Source of the DNA: JAVKFY01 sp040223615
GTDB taxonomy: Bacteria; Pseudomonadota; Alphaproteobacteria; GCA-2731375
DNA: 64,000 nt
Direction: 5' to 3'
Assembly: GCA_040223615.1 (NCBI GenBank)
Contig: JAVKFY010000027.1
Span: forward strand, 1-64,000
The notes under the pieces were generated by a model, which searched no databases, had not been told where the DNA came from, and worked only from the letters and a program-made list of their open reading frames with translations. Position 1 is the first letter of the stretch, and the number at the start of each line of letters is the position of its first letter. Below are positions 23,851 to 34,944 of the stretch, piece by piece. The translations under genes and the position numbers were made by a program.

Positions 23851-24963
23851 TTAACGGGTGAGCTGGATGACTTGACGCACCAGGTCGGCCTGCCGGCGCG
23901 CACCGGTCTTGCGCATGGCGCGCTTCAGCAGCGTGCGGGCGGTTTCCCGACCGATGCCGGCGCGCTCGGCATAGCCCGCGAGGCGCTCGCCCTCGGCCAA
24001 GGCCTTGGCCAACCGGGATTCCGCCGGGCTCAGGCCCAGGTGCCTGCGGAGCAGCGTCTCGGACGCTGTCGGCTGGGCGCCGACTTCGGCGACGGTGACC
24101 AGCGCGATGTGCTGGCTAACCGGCAGCGCCCCGGCACGCTGGACGAACGGTTCGATGGTGACATGCAGCGGCGGCGCGTTATCGCGCGGCAAGCTCAAGG
24201 TTGCCGCCGGTGGGTGGCCAGAGGCCGGCCGCGCCGCCACACGCAATGCGCGACCGAGCCGGCGGTGCCCGAGCAGCGAGCGGCAGACCAATCTGTCGCC
24301 GCGCCCAGCGTACAGCGGTCCCTCCTCCGGCAGCAGGCGCTCGGCGGCGGCGTTGCGCCAGACGACACGCCCATCGGCCGTGACCAGCAGAACGGCGTTG
24401 GCCTGTCTTTCCAGGGCTGCCAACGCCACGTCGCGCTGCAACGCGATGCGATCGAACCGTTCGGCCAGCATTGTCGCCTGGCGCAGGTGCGGTCGCAGGC
24501 GGGCGATCAGTTCGAGTGCCGTCGGGTCGAACGGTCCGGCGTCCCGGTTGCGCAAGGTGCTGAACATCGTCACCCGGCCGCCGTCGTGCACCAACTTGCA
24601 GGCCGCCATGTACCGCAGATCCTGCGGCGCCAGCCACAGGCGGTAGTAGTCGCTCGCCTCCAAATCCTCAGGGTCGTGGTGGGGCGAAGCGAGGACGCCA
24701 CGCACCACGCCCGGCGCGGACAGATTGGCAGCCATCCACGGGTTGTCGCCGACAAAGCGCGGGTCGTAGCTGTCGCGGAAATGCCGGTCGATCCCGACGA
24801 TGCCGTAGGCAAAGGCATCGCCGGCGTCGAAATCCTCGGTCGAGACTTCGACGGTCTGCGCGCCCAGTGCCGCGCACAACTCGGCCAGGAACGGCTGCCA
24901 GCCGGGTTCGGCGGTCAGGCCGTCGTAGAGCGATTCGATCAACCGGTCGTGGCCCTGCGTCAC
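23851..24963 (-). CDS. LuxR-type transcriptional regulator with N-terminal sensor region, 370 aa
   Basis: The last 60 residues form a LuxR-like helix-turn-helix (LSPAESRLAKALAEG, then ERAGIGRETARTLLKRAMRKTG). The first 300 residues look like an autoinducer/PAS-like sensor: an aromatic-rich N-terminal region and a PAS-like segment with AVLLVTADGRVVWRNAAAERLL. The signal is unknown. The GTG at 24963 (VTQGHDRL) was chosen over a longer frame whose first 22 residues are highly basic and look untranslated. It is divergent from purB, with about 125 bases between the starts. Confidence 0.78.
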   Translation of the reverse strand: MTQGHDRLIESLYDGLTAEPGWQPFLAELCAALGAQTVEVSTEDFDAGDAFAYGIVGIDRHFRDSYDPRFVGDNPWMAANLSAPGVVRGVLASPHHDPEDLEASDYYRLWLAPQDLRYMAACKLVHDGGRVTMFSTLRNRDAGPFDPTALELIARLRPHLRQATMLAERFDRIALQRDVALAALERQANAVLLVTADGRVVWRNAAAERLLPEEGPLYAGRGDRLVCRSLLGHRRLGRALRVAARPASGHPPAATLSLPRDNAPPLHVTIEPFVQRAGALPVSQHIALVTVAEVGAQPTASETLLRRHLGLSPAESRLAKALAEGERLAGYAERAGIGRETARTLLKRAMRKTGARRQADLVRQVIQLTR

Positions 24964-25087
24964 GTCGCCACCTTTCCGTAACTGCCTGATATTACGAAGC
25001 CAGCGGCGAAGAAGATCAACCCGGCGCAAACACTTGCCACGGACCGCGCCGGATCGGCTAGAAAGAGCGCGAAACAGAGGAGCTGCG

Positions 25088-26407
25088 ATGATCCCGCGTT
25101 ACACCCGACCCGAGATGGCCGCGATCTGGGAACCGGAGAGCAAGTTCCAGATCTGGTTCGAGATCGAGGCGCATGCCTGCGACGCCATGGTCGCGCTCGG
25201 CCTGGTGCCGGCCGAGGCGGCAAGGGAAATCTGGGACAAGGGCAAGTTCGAGGTCGCCCGGGTCGACGAGATCGAGGCCGAGGTCAAGCACGACGTCATC
25301 GCCTTCCTGACCAACGTGGCCGAGCATGTCGGGCCGTCGGCGCGCTTCCTGCACATGGGGCTGACCAGTTCGGACATCCTGGATACCTGCTTTTCGGTCC
25401 AGCTCACGCGCGCGGCCGACATCCTACTGGCCGACCTGGACGCGCTGCTGGCGGTCCTGAAGCGCCGTGCGGTGGAGCACAAGGACACGGTCTGCGTCGG
25501 GCGCAGCCACGGCATCCACGCCGAGCCGACGACGTTCGGTCTGAAACTCGCGCAGGCCTACGCCGAGTTCGACCGCGCCCGGCGGCGGCTGGTGGCGGCA
25601 CGCGAAGAGGTCGCGACCTGCGCGATCTCCGGCTCGGTCGGCAGCTTCGCCAATGTCGACCCGTCGGTGGAGGCGCACGTCGCGGCCAAGATGGGCCTGG
25701 GCATCGAGCCGATCTCGACCCAGGTGATCCCGCGCGACCGGCATGCCCAGTTCTTCGCCACGCTGGGGGTGATCGCCTCGTCGATGGAGCGGCTGTCGAC
25801 CGAGGTGCGCCACCTGCAACGCACCGAGGTGCTCGAGGCGGAGGAAGAATTCACCGCCGGCCAGAAGGGCTCCTCGTCGATGCCGCACAAGCGCAATCCG
25901 GTCCTGACCGAAAACTTGACCGGGTTGGCGCGGCTGGTGCGCGGCATGGTCACGCCGGCGCTGGAGAACGTGGCGCTGTGGCACGAGCGCGACATCTCGC
26001 ATTCGTCGGTGGAGCGCGGCATCGGGCCGGACGCGACGGTGACGCTGGACTTCGCACTGGCCCGGCTGACCCGGGTGATGGACCGGCTGGTGGTCTACCC
26101 GGAGAACATGGCAGCCAACCTGAACAAGCTCGGCGGCCTGATCCATTCGCAGCGGGTGCTGATCGCGCTGGCCCAGGCCGGCATGAGCCGCGAGGACGCC
26201 TACCGGCTGGTCCAAACCCACGCGATGTCGGTATGGCGCGAGGGCGGCCAGCTGCTCGACCGGCTGCAAGGCGACGGCGAGGTCACCGCCAAGCTGTCCA
26301 AGGACCAACTCGCCGACCTGTTCGATCTCGGCTACCACACCAAGCACGTCGACACGATCTTCGCCCGCGTCTTCGGCCCCGACGCGGCGCGCGCGGCGGC
26401 GGAGTAG
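25088..26407 (+). CDS. purB: Adenylosuccinate lyase, 439 aa
   Basis: PurB carries out two steps of purine synthesis: splitting SAICAR to AICAR and adenylosuccinate to AMP, each releasing fumarate. The fumarase/lyase superfamily signature GSSSMPHKRNP is present near residue 265, and the other two conserved regions are TSSDILDTC and GRSHGIHAEPTTFGLK, which holds the catalytic His. The length is normal. The ATG at 25088 has AGAGGAG upstream. The gene stands 3.5 kb away from the purC-S-Q-L group, in the same direction. Confidence 0.96.
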   Translation: MIPRYTRPEMAAIWEPESKFQIWFEIEAHACDAMVALGLVPAEAAREIWDKGKFEVARVDEIEAEVKHDVIAFLTNVAEHVGPSARFLHMGLTSSDILDTCFSVQLTRAADILLADLDALLAVLKRRAVEHKDTVCVGRSHGIHAEPTTFGLKLAQAYAEFDRARRRLVAAREEVATCAISGSVGSFANVDPSVEAHVAAKMGLGIEPISTQVIPRDRHAQFFATLGVIASSMERLSTEVRHLQRTEVLEAEEEFTAGQKGSSSMPHKRNPVLTENLTGLARLVRGMVTPALENVALWHERDISHSSVERGIGPDATVTLDFALARLTRVMDRLVVYPENMAANLNKLGGLIHSQRVLIALAQAGMSREDAYRLVQTHAMSVWREGGQLLDRLQGDGEVTAKLSKDQLADLFDLGYHTKHVDTIFARVFGPDAARAAAE

Positions 26408-26491
26408 TTTCGATGCCGTAGCCCGCACATGGCGGCGTGCGGTCCGGGGCCGGAACCTACGTTCATCACAAGAACAACAGGGAGCACGATC

Positions 26492-27424
26492 ATGAGATCA
26501 GTCGTCGCCACGCCCGGCGCGCAGGGCAGCCTCTCCATCGGCGAGGCGCCGGAGCCGAACCCGGATTCCAACGAAGCCGTCATCAAGGTCGCCTGCTTCT
26601 CGCTGAACCGCGGCGAGCTGCGCCGCGCCGAGGCGGCGCCGGCCGGCACCCAGATCGGCTGGGACCATGTCGGCGTGATCGACCAGCCTGCGCGCGACGG
26701 CTCCGGGCCGAAGGCCGGCACCCGCGTGGTCGGCTTCTCGCGCCGGATGCAGGGCTGGGCGGAAAAAGTCGCGATCCCGACCGCCGACATGGCCGCTATT
26801 CCCGACGCGGTGAGCGACGCGGACGCCGCCACCCTGCCGGTCGCCGGCCTGACCGCGCTGTACAGCCTGGAGCGCTGCGAGCGGCTACTGGCCAGCCGGG
26901 TGCTGATCACCGGCGCCACCGGCGGCGTCGGCTACTTCGCCTGCCAGCTCGCCAAGGCGATGGGCGCGCACGTCTCCGCGCTGGCCCGGCGCGAGGACCA
27001 GAGCGCGTTCCTGAAGGATCTCGGCGTCGACGAGGTGATCGTCTCGGCCGACGGCGGCGGGCTGGACCAGTACGGCCTGTTCCGCGGCATCATCGACGGC
27101 GTCGGCGGGCCGGTGCTGGGCAAGCTGATCCAGCGCCTCGACGTCAGCGGCCGGGTGGTGCTCTATGGCGTCAGCGCCGGGCCGGAGACACCGCTGGCGA
27201 TCCGCGACCTGTTCGTCTCCGACGGCCGGGTGGAGGGCCTGTTCCTGTACCGGGAGACCGACCGCGAGTCGGCGTCGAAGGGCCTGGCGCGGTTGCTGGC
27301 GCTGCTCGCCGACGGGCGGCTGAAGACCCACGTCGACATCGACGATAGCTGGGAAACGATCGGCGCCACCGCGGCGAAGCTGATCGACCGCAGCTTCCCC
27401 GGCAAGGCGGTGTTGCGGCTGTAA
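26492..27424 (+). CDS. Zinc-binding-dehydrogenase-family (quinone reductase-like) oxidoreductase, 310 aa
   Basis: Medium-chain dehydrogenase/reductase without the structural zinc loop. It has an N-terminal GroES-like domain (ACFSLNRGELRRAE) and a Rossmann domain with ITGATGGVGYFACQLAKAMG near residue 140. These enzymes reduce quinones or enones with NADPH, and the substrate here is unknown. CAGGGAG stands 9 bases before the ATG at 26492. It may be co-transcribed with the transporter gene 36 bases downstream. Confidence 0.85.
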   Translation: MRSVVATPGAQGSLSIGEAPEPNPDSNEAVIKVACFSLNRGELRRAEAAPAGTQIGWDHVGVIDQPARDGSGPKAGTRVVGFSRRMQGWAEKVAIPTADMAAIPDAVSDADAATLPVAGLTALYSLERCERLLASRVLITGATGGVGYFACQLAKAMGAHVSALARREDQSAFLKDLGVDEVIVSADGGGLDQYGLFRGIIDGVGGPVLGKLIQRLDVSGRVVLYGVSAGPETPLAIRDLFVSDGRVEGLFLYRETDRESASKGLARLLALLADGRLKTHVDIDDSWETIGATAAKLIDRSFPGKAVLRL

Positions 27425-27459
27425 CGGAACGGTGCGCCACCGCCGGCGTTACGACGTCG

Positions 27460-28395
27460 ATGACGACGACGCCGGACAGAAACAGCTCACCGCTGACTTA
27501 CGCCCAGTTGCTGCTCGGCATGGCCACGTTCGGCTCGGCGACGCCGGTGTCCAAGATCGTCACCGACGCCATGCCGGTCTTCGTTGGCTCCACGCTGCGG
27601 GTTTCCCTGGGTGCGGCGGTGCTGGCGCCGTTGGCGTGGCGGCAGCGCGCGGCGATCCGCGACATCGAACGCGGCGACTGGTTGCGTATCGGCATCGTCT
27701 CGCTGTTCGGCATGGTCGGCTTCTCGGCTTTCATGCTGTACGGCATGGGCATGGTCTCCGGCGTCGTCGGCGCGATCGTGATGAGCACGACACCGGCAGT
27801 GACAGCGGCCGCCTCGATGCTATGGCTGCGCGACGACCCGACCTGGCGCAAACTCACCGCCATCGCGCTGGCGGTGGCCGGCGTGCTGATCTTGCACCTG
27901 GGCGGGACAGACGCGGCGTCGGGCGACGAGGGCTCCCTGCTCTTGGGGACCGGCCTGGTCTTCGCCGCCGTCTGCTGCGAGGCGGTCTACACCCTTGTCG
28001 GCAAGACGCTGACGGAGCGGGTCGACCCGGTGCTGGTGGCCTTCCTGGCGGCGGCGATGGCGGTACCGCTGTTCGCGCCACTGCTGGTCTGGCAATGGCC
28101 GCGGTTCGAGGTCGCGAGCGTGGATACGCGCACCTGGCTGGCCGTGGGCTGGTACGGCGCCGGCACGCTGGCACTGGGTAGCTGGCTTTGGTACGCCGGC
28201 ATCGCCAAGGCCGAGGGCACGGTGGCCGCTGCATTCATGGGCGTCATGCCGGTCTCGGCGCTGCTGCTGTCATACCTGCTGTTGGGCGAGCCGTTCCGCT
28301 GGGTACACCTTGTCGGGTTCGCGACAGTGTTCGGCGGCGTCGTGCTGATGAGCTGGGAGCACGCGCGGATGAGCCGCAAGGATAGTGGCGACTAA
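27460..28395 (+). CDS. EamA/DMT-family transporter, 311 aa
   Basis: Ten predicted membrane helices in two EamA halves, e.g. FGMVGFSAFMLYGMGMVSGV and GYLLLGEP-like loop LSYLLLGEPFRWVHLVG near the end. It is related only in fold to the transporter at 21,570. The substrate is unknown. It follows the quinone-reductase-like gene by 36 bases on the same strand. Confidence 0.85.
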   Translation: MTTTPDRNSSPLTYAQLLLGMATFGSATPVSKIVTDAMPVFVGSTLRVSLGAAVLAPLAWRQRAAIRDIERGDWLRIGIVSLFGMVGFSAFMLYGMGMVSGVVGAIVMSTTPAVTAAASMLWLRDDPTWRKLTAIALAVAGVLILHLGGTDAASGDEGSLLLGTGLVFAAVCCEAVYTLVGKTLTERVDPVLVAFLAAAMAVPLFAPLLVWQWPRFEVASVDTRTWLAVGWYGAGTLALGSWLWYAGIAKAEGTVAAAFMGVMPVSALLLSYLLLGEPFRWVHLVGFATVFGGVVLMSWEHARMSRKDSGD

Positions 28396-28558
28396 CGGTG
28401 CACCGCTGGCGCCGGCGGCGGTTTGCTCGCTGCGCTGCGACATATCTTAGTCATTTGAATTACAACAGATTTCCCACACCTTTTCCCGTCTCCATGACAT
28501 ATATGCTGCGAGTGCGAAGTGACTCTTCGTGACGATGTCGCAAGTATTGGAGGCGGCT

Positions 28559-28924
28559 GTGGTGCATCTCCGGCCCGGCATTTGGGCGATCGGATTGCTG
28601 GTGGCGACGGCGGGCGCGGCGAACGCCGCCATCGTGATCGAGCGGGACGCGTGGCCGATCATGGCGGCGCCGGACGAGGTGTCCGAGATGGCTGACCCGG
28701 AGCCGGCGACGATGGCGGTCAGCCTGGTGTTCGACGCCACGGTGCTGGGACCGAGTCGCTCCGGCTCGGTGGAGCTGACGCTGGCGGAGGAGCGCGCCGC
28801 GTCGACGTGGCTGGCGGACGAAGATATGGCCGACGGTCTGCCGACCGACCTGGCACAGGCCCTGGCCAGGCTGAAGCAGATCGAGCTGACCGAATTCGAC
28901 GGCTGGTACCTGCTGAGCCGCTGA
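28559..28924 (+). CDS. Hypothetical exported protein, about 121 aa
   Basis: The preferred start is GTG 28559 (GTG 28562 is equally possible), with GGAGG 5-8 bases upstream, giving a signal peptide (PGIWAIGLLVATAGAANA) with cleavage after ANA. The mature region of about 95 residues is acidic, without cysteines, and ends DGWYLLSR. No domain is recognised. An upstream start at 28529 would add residues in front of the signal peptide. It is convergent with the lipoprotein gene. Confidence 0.6.
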   Translation: MVHLRPGIWAIGLLVATAGAANAAIVIERDAWPIMAAPDEVSEMADPEPATMAVSLVFDATVLGPSRSGSVELTLAEERAASTWLADEDMADGLPTDLAQALARLKQIELTEFDGWYLLSR

Positions 28925-28934
28925 CGCCGCGCGG

Positions 28935-29396
28935 TCAGCTGCCGACGGTCGGTGGCTTCGCCGGTCGACGTTCGATGCCGCGCGGCGCGCCTTCGTAGAT
29001 CTCGCCCCGCGCCGACAGGTCGCCGGCCGGGGTGTAGGTCCTGAAATCGCGGCCCTCCAACGTCACCCACTCGCAGGTCGCCTTGCGGCCGCGCACCCGT
29101 TCATACCGTGTGCACAGCCGGTCCCACTGCACCCACCAGCGGCCGCGATCCTGGAACGGAATGCCCGCGCTGCCCTCGCCGCGGATGTAGACCACGCCAT
29201 CGGTGTGGAAGAACACCTCGATCGGCGCGCCCGAGGTGGTCTCGCCGGCGAAGGTCCGGTTGCTCACCTGCCGCTCGATATCGCCGCTGCGCAGCACCGC
29301 CTGGCCGATCCTGGCCCCGGGCCCGAAGCCGCACGCCGACACGAGCAACACCGCGCCGAGCAGGGCGGCGCCCAGGGGGACGGCGCGGCCGATCAC
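28935..29396 (-). CDS. Putative lipoprotein, 153 aa
   Basis: The N-terminus MIGRAVPLGAALLGAVLLVSACGFG carries a signal peptide with lipobox VSAC (Cys near 21), so the mature protein should be anchored to a membrane by lipid. The remainder contains strands such as GAPIEVFFHTDGVVYIRGEG and a Trp-rich segment RGRWWVQWDRLC that recalls short heat-shock-related outer-membrane lipoproteins of Alphaproteobacteria, but no family is certain. It lies 3 bases after the stop of the zeta inhibitor gene on the same strand. Confidence 0.7.
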   Translation of the reverse strand: MIGRAVPLGAALLGAVLLVSACGFGPGARIGQAVLRSGDIERQVSNRTFAGETTSGAPIEVFFHTDGVVYIRGEGSAGIPFQDRGRWWVQWDRLCTRYERVRGRKATCEWVTLEGRDFRTYTPAGDLSARGEIYEGAPRGIERRPAKPPTVGS

Positions 29397-29399
29397 AGG

Positions 29400-29726
29400 T
29401 CAGGTCTCGCTGGTCACCTGCTGGCGGGCGGTGTCGAGCAGTTCCGCCATCTGACGGCGGAGCCGGTGCTCGGAGATGTCGACCTTCTTGGCCTCGAAGT
29501 CGGCGTGAACCTTGCGGTAGACGTCCTCGTCGCCGGTCTCCTCGAAATCGGCGACGACCACGGCGCGGGCATAGGCCTCCGCTTCCGGACCGGCCAGGCC
29601 GAGCTGCTCGGCAGCCCACAGTCCCAGCAGCTTGTTGCGTCGCGCCATGATCTTGAAGTTGGTCTCCTCATCGTGCGCGTACTTCGCCTCGTAGCTCTTC
29701 TCGCGGTCCTTGAACCCGTTGCTCAT
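29400..29726 (-). CDS. DUF1476 protein, zeta subunit (inhibitor) of F1-ATPase, 108 aa
   Basis: The sequence is a close match to the alphaproteobacterial DUF1476 family (start MSNGFKDREKSYEAKYAHDE). In Paracoccus this small protein, called zeta, inserts its N-terminal part into the F1-ATPase and stops ATP hydrolysis while allowing synthesis. The N-terminal inhibitory region and a helical body ending RRQMAELLDTARQQV are both present. The ATG at 29726 was chosen because it gives the family start, and the longer frame adds 8 residues without support. The family is essentially restricted to Alphaproteobacteria. Confidence 0.9.
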   Translation of the reverse strand: MSNGFKDREKSYEAKYAHDEETNFKIMARRNKLLGLWAAEQLGLAGPEAEAYARAVVVADFEETGDEDVYRKVHADFEAKKVDISEHRLRRQMAELLDTARQQVTSET

Positions 29727-29795
29727 CCGCCTGCCTGCTCCCGATTCCATGGCCTCGCGCCAGCGGCGCGCTCTGGGCCTCGCCTTCCGATAGCC

Positions 29796-29824
29796 TTGTC
29801 CGGTGACCCTTGCAACCTCATATA
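29796..29824 (+). promoter_or_regulatory. Possible purC promoter
   Basis: TTGTCC (29796-29801) and CATATA (29819-29824) stand 17 bases apart, upstream of purC in the gap after the divergent DUF1476 gene. The -10 match is moderate. The long 5' leader of about 120 bases that would follow contains a GGCGGCC hairpin and might be regulatory. Confidence 0.4.
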
Positions 29825-29949
29825 TGGTCGCAGCGCGCGCAATTCAGGCCCGAAACCGAAACACGCGGCCGCCACCCGGCGGCCGTCGTTGTTTCGCCCC
29901 CGGCCTTGGTCTATTGTCGCGCCGCCCACGGTGGAGCATCGGCAGGATC

Positions 29950-30714
29950 ATGGCTAGACGCAGGAAAGTCTACGAAGGCAAGGCCAAGATCCTGTTCGAG
30001 GGACCGGAGCCGGGCACGCTCGTCCAGTATTTCAAGGACGATGCCACCGCCTTCAACAACAAGAAGCACGACATCATCACCGGCAAGGGGGTGCTCAACA
30101 ACCGCATCTCCGAGCACATCATGACCCGGCTGGGAGAGGTCGGCATTCCAACGCACTTCGTGCGTCGCCTTAACATGCGCGAGCAACTCATTCGCGAAGT
30201 TGAGATAATTCCGCTTGAGGTGGTGGTTCGGAACGTCGCCGCCGGTTCGCTGGCGACGCGCCTTGGCCTCAACGAAGGCACCGCGCTGCCACGCTCGATC
30301 GTCGAGTACTACTACAAGTCCGACGAGCTCAACGACCCGCTGGTGACCGAGGAGCACATCACCTGCTTCGGCTGGTCGACGCCGCAGGAGCTGGACGAGC
30401 TGATGTCGCTGGCGCTGCGGGTCAACGACGTGCTGTTCGGCCTGTTCGTCGGCATCGGCATCCGCCTGGTCGACTTCAAGCTGGAGTTCGGGCGGCTGTA
30501 CCAGGGCGACGACATGCGCATCGTGCTGGCCGACGAGATCAGCCCGGATTCGTGCCGGCTGTGGGACATGCAGAGCAACGAGAAGCTGGACAAGGACCGG
30601 TTCCGGCGCGACCTCGGCGGCGTCGCCGAGGCCTACCAGGAGGTGGCCCGGCGCCTGGGCATCCTGCCCGAGGGCGGACCGCGCGACCTCAAGGGTCCGG
30701 CGATCATGCAATAG
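29950..30714 (+). CDS. purC: SAICAR synthetase, 254 aa
   Basis: PurC joins CAIR and aspartate with ATP in purine synthesis. Family motifs include the N-terminal KVYEGKAKIL, NNRISEHIMTRL, PLEVVVRNVAAGSL and VDFKLEFGR near residue 178, with the C-terminal PDSCRLWD. The length is normal for the bacterial enzyme. The ATG at 29950 follows AGGATC and opens the typical MARRRKVYEGK. It starts the run purC-purS-purQ-purL. Confidence 0.97.
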   Translation: MARRRKVYEGKAKILFEGPEPGTLVQYFKDDATAFNNKKHDIITGKGVLNNRISEHIMTRLGEVGIPTHFVRRLNMREQLIREVEIIPLEVVVRNVAAGSLATRLGLNEGTALPRSIVEYYYKSDELNDPLVTEEHITCFGWSTPQELDELMSLALRVNDVLFGLFVGIGIRLVDFKLEFGRLYQGDDMRIVLADEISPDSCRLWDMQSNEKLDKDRFRRDLGGVAEAYQEVARRLGILPEGGPRDLKGPAIMQ

Positions 30715-30724
30715 GCGGCGTCAG

Positions 30725-30967
30725 GTGAAGGCGCGCGTCCATATCTCACTGAAGAACGGGGTGCTCGACCCGCAGGGCAAGGCCATCGCCAATGCCCTGG
30801 ACTCGCTCGGCTTCGGCGGCGTCAACGACGTCCGCCAGGGCAAGCTCATCGAGCTGGAACTCGACGCCACCGACAGCGAGAGCGCGCGCAAGCAGGTCGC
30901 CGAGATGTGCGAGCGCCTGCTGGCCAACACAGTGATCGAGAACTACGCGATTGAGATTGATGGCTAG
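30725..30967 (+). CDS. purS: PurS subunit of FGAM synthase, 80 aa
   Basis: PurS is the small subunit that links PurQ (glutaminase) and PurL in the three-part FGAM synthase found in Gram-positive bacteria, archaea and Alphaproteobacteria. The sequence has the family features KNGVLDPQGKAIANALDSLG and the C-terminal NTVIENYAIEI. The GTG at 30725 lies 10 bases after purC. A repeat-bearing gap of 130 bases separates it from purQ. Confidence 0.95.
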   Translation: MKARVHISLKNGVLDPQGKAIANALDSLGFGGVNDVRQGKLIELELDATDSESARKQVAEMCERLLANTVIENYAIEIDG

Positions 30968-30984
30968 GTGCCAACGGGCTCATG

Positions 30985-31068
30985 AGATGCCCGGGTCAAG
31001 CGCGGGCATGGCGAGTTCCTTGAGTATCACTTCACGCTCGTCATACCCGGGCTTGACCGGGGTATCTC
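30985..31068. repeat. Dispersed palindromic repeat pair between purS and purQ
   Basis: Two imperfect palindromes of the CCCGGGTCAAG...CGGGC type, at about 30,985-31,015 and 31,035-31,068, lie head to head. They belong to the same family as the copies at 34,945-35,660, 37,680, 46,200, 50,820 and 57,528. The purine operon is therefore interrupted by a repeat element but keeps one direction. Confidence 0.7.
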
Positions 31069-31099
31069 GCCGACACTGCCAAACCCGCGGGAGGCGCCG

Positions 31100-31785
31100 T
31101 TGAAAGCCGCCGTCGTCGTGTTTCCCGGCTCCAACTGCGACCGCGATACCGCGGTGGCGCTGCGTCAGGCCGGAGCTGACGTCACCATGGTCTGGCACGC
31201 CGACAGCGACTTGCCGCAGGTCGATCTGGTGGTGCTGCCGGGCGGCTTCGCCTATGGCGACTACCTGCGTTCCGGCGCGATGGCGGCCGTCACCAGGATC
31301 ATGCGGCCGGTGGTCGAACATGCCGAGGCCGGCCGGCTGGTGCTGGGCATCTGCAACGGCTTCCAGGTGCTGACCGAGGCGCGGCTGCTGGACGGCACCA
31401 TGCTGCCCAACGCCAGCCTGAAATTCATCTGCCGCGACGTGCACCTGAAGGTGGAGCGCGACGATCTGCCGTTCACCCGCGGCTATGCCAAGGGGCAATC
31501 GATCCGGGTTCCGCTGGCCAATCACGACGGCCAGTATTTCGCCGAGACCGAGACGCTGAACCGCCTGGAGGGCGAGGGCCAGGTGGTGTTCCGCTACGCC
31601 GAGGGCGAGAGCTTTGGGCCGCACAACCCGAACGGGTCGGTCAACGACATCGCCGGGGTGTGCAACGCCGCCGGCAACGTGATGGGAATGATGCCGCACC
31701 CCGAACGCGTCGCCGACGCCCGCCACGGCGGCACCGACGGCAAGGCGCTGTTCACCGGCCTGGTCGACCTGATGGCGAGCGCCGC

Positions 31786-31789
<4 letters not shown>
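31100..31789 (+). CDS. purQ: FGAM synthase glutaminase subunit PurQ, 229 aa
   Basis: PurQ supplies ammonia from glutamine to PurL. It has a class I glutamine amidotransferase fold with the nucleophilic Cys in VLGICNGFQVL (about residue 87), GGFAYGDYLR before it, and His/Glu in MMPHPERVAD at the C-terminus. The TTG at 31100 (KAAVVVFPGSNCDRD) fits the family start and follows GGGAGG. The stop overlaps purL by 4 nt. Confidence 0.96.
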
Positions 31790-33972
<2,183 letters not shown>

Positions 33973-33989
33973 GCGAAAGGACCGAACAC

Positions 33990-34226
33990 ATGCCGATGGA
34001 CGCCGGAGAGATCGAACGCCTGATCCGCGAATCCCTCCCCGACGCGGAGGTGACGATCCAGGATTTGCGCGGCGACGGCGACCACTATGCCGCGCTGGTG
34101 GTGTCCGGCGCGTTCAAGGGAAAGTCGCGGGTGCAGCAGCACCAGATGGTTTATCAGGCGCTGCAGGGACGGATGGGTGGCGAATTGCACGCCCTGGCAT
34201 TGCAGACCTCGGTGCCGGACGCTTAG
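33990..34226 (+). CDS. bolA: BolA family protein, 78 aa
   Basis: Small BolA/YrbA-like protein with the conserved helix-turn region RGDGDHYAALVVSGAFKGKS and HQMVYQALQGRMGGELHAL, including the His that can ligate an iron-sulfur cluster together with a CGFS glutaredoxin. The gene right after it encodes exactly that partner, so the pair likely forms the [2Fe-2S] BolA-Grx complex used in iron-sulfur homeostasis. It follows purL by 17 bases, an arrangement common in Alphaproteobacteria. Confidence 0.92.
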   Translation: MPMDAGEIERLIRESLPDAEVTIQDLRGDGDHYAALVVSGAFKGKSRVQQHQMVYQALQGRMGGELHALALQTSVPDA

Positions 34227-34247
34227 ACGCCGGCGAAGGAGAGACCG

Positions 34248-34586
34248 ATGAACGACGAGAATGTAGCCGAGCGCATCCGCCAGGATGTGACCGAGAACGA
34301 CGTGGTGCTGTTCATGAAGGGCACGCCGGTATTCCCGCAGTGCGGCTTCTCCGCCATGGTGGTCCAGGTGCTGAGCCACATGGGCGTGAAGTTCAAGGGC
34401 ATCAACGTCCTTGAAGACCCGAGCCTGCGCCAGGGCATCAAGGAATTCTCGTCCTGGCCGACGATCCCGCAGCTCTACGTGAAGGGCGAGTTCGTCGGCG
34501 GCTGCGACATCGTGCGCGAGATGTTCGAGGCCGGCGAGCTGGAAGGCATGCTCAACGAAAAGGGCGTCGCCACGGTGGATGCCTGA
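34248..34586 (+). CDS. grxD: Monothiol glutaredoxin Grx4-type, 112 aa
   Basis: Active-site motif CGFS at about residue 30 (in KGTPVFPQCGFSAMVVQVL), plus WPTIPQLYVKGEFVGGCDI, the family's glutathione-binding region. CGFS glutaredoxins carry and transfer [2Fe-2S] clusters rather than reduce disulfides. GGAGAG is 7 bases upstream of the ATG. The pairing with bolA supports joint function. The next gene overlaps its last codons. Confidence 0.95.
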   Translation: MNDENVAERIRQDVTENDVVLFMKGTPVFPQCGFSAMVVQVLSHMGVKFKGINVLEDPSLRQGIKEFSSWPTIPQLYVKGEFVGGCDIVREMFEAGELEGMLNEKGVATVDA

Positions 34587-34944
34587 TCCGATGGCCGACG
34601 CGTCGACCATCGAGAGCTACCACGCGCACGTGTATTTCGACGCGGACGAGCGCGACCCGGCCAAGCGCCTGCGCGATGCGGTCGAGGCCAAATTCGACGT
34701 GGAGATGGGCCGCTGGCACGAGAAGCCGGTCGGCCCGCACCCGCGCTGGAGCTATCAGATCAAGTTCGATCCGGACTTGTTTGACACCATCGTGCCGTGG
34801 CTGATGCTGAACCGCGAGGGCCTGCAGATTTTCCTGCACCCGAACACCGGCGACGACCTGGCCGACCACTCCAAGCACGTGAGCTGGCTCGGCGACAGCG
34901 CCGAGCTGGACCTGTCGATCTTCACCAAGAAGCAGGCGTCTTAG
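34579..34944 (+). CDS. DOPA 4,5-dioxygenase family protein, 121 aa (start 34579 or 34591)
   Basis: The protein has the short ferredoxin-like layout of the family: ESYHAHVYFDADE near the start, GRWHEKPVGPHPRWSYQIKF in the middle, and LQIFLHPNTGDDLADHS with several conserved histidines. Plant and fungal members open the ring of DOPA. Bacterial members are of unknown role. The ATG at 34591 (MADAST) is the most natural start, and the ATG at 34579 overlaps grxD by 8 bases. It is the last gene of the purine-bolA-grxD run before a repeat-filled spacer. Confidence 0.8.
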   Translation: MPDPMADASTIESYHAHVYFDADERDPAKRLRDAVEAKFDVEMGRWHEKPVGPHPRWSYQIKFDPDLFDTIVPWLMLNREGLQIFLHPNTGDDLADHSKHVSWLGDSAELDLSIFTKKQAS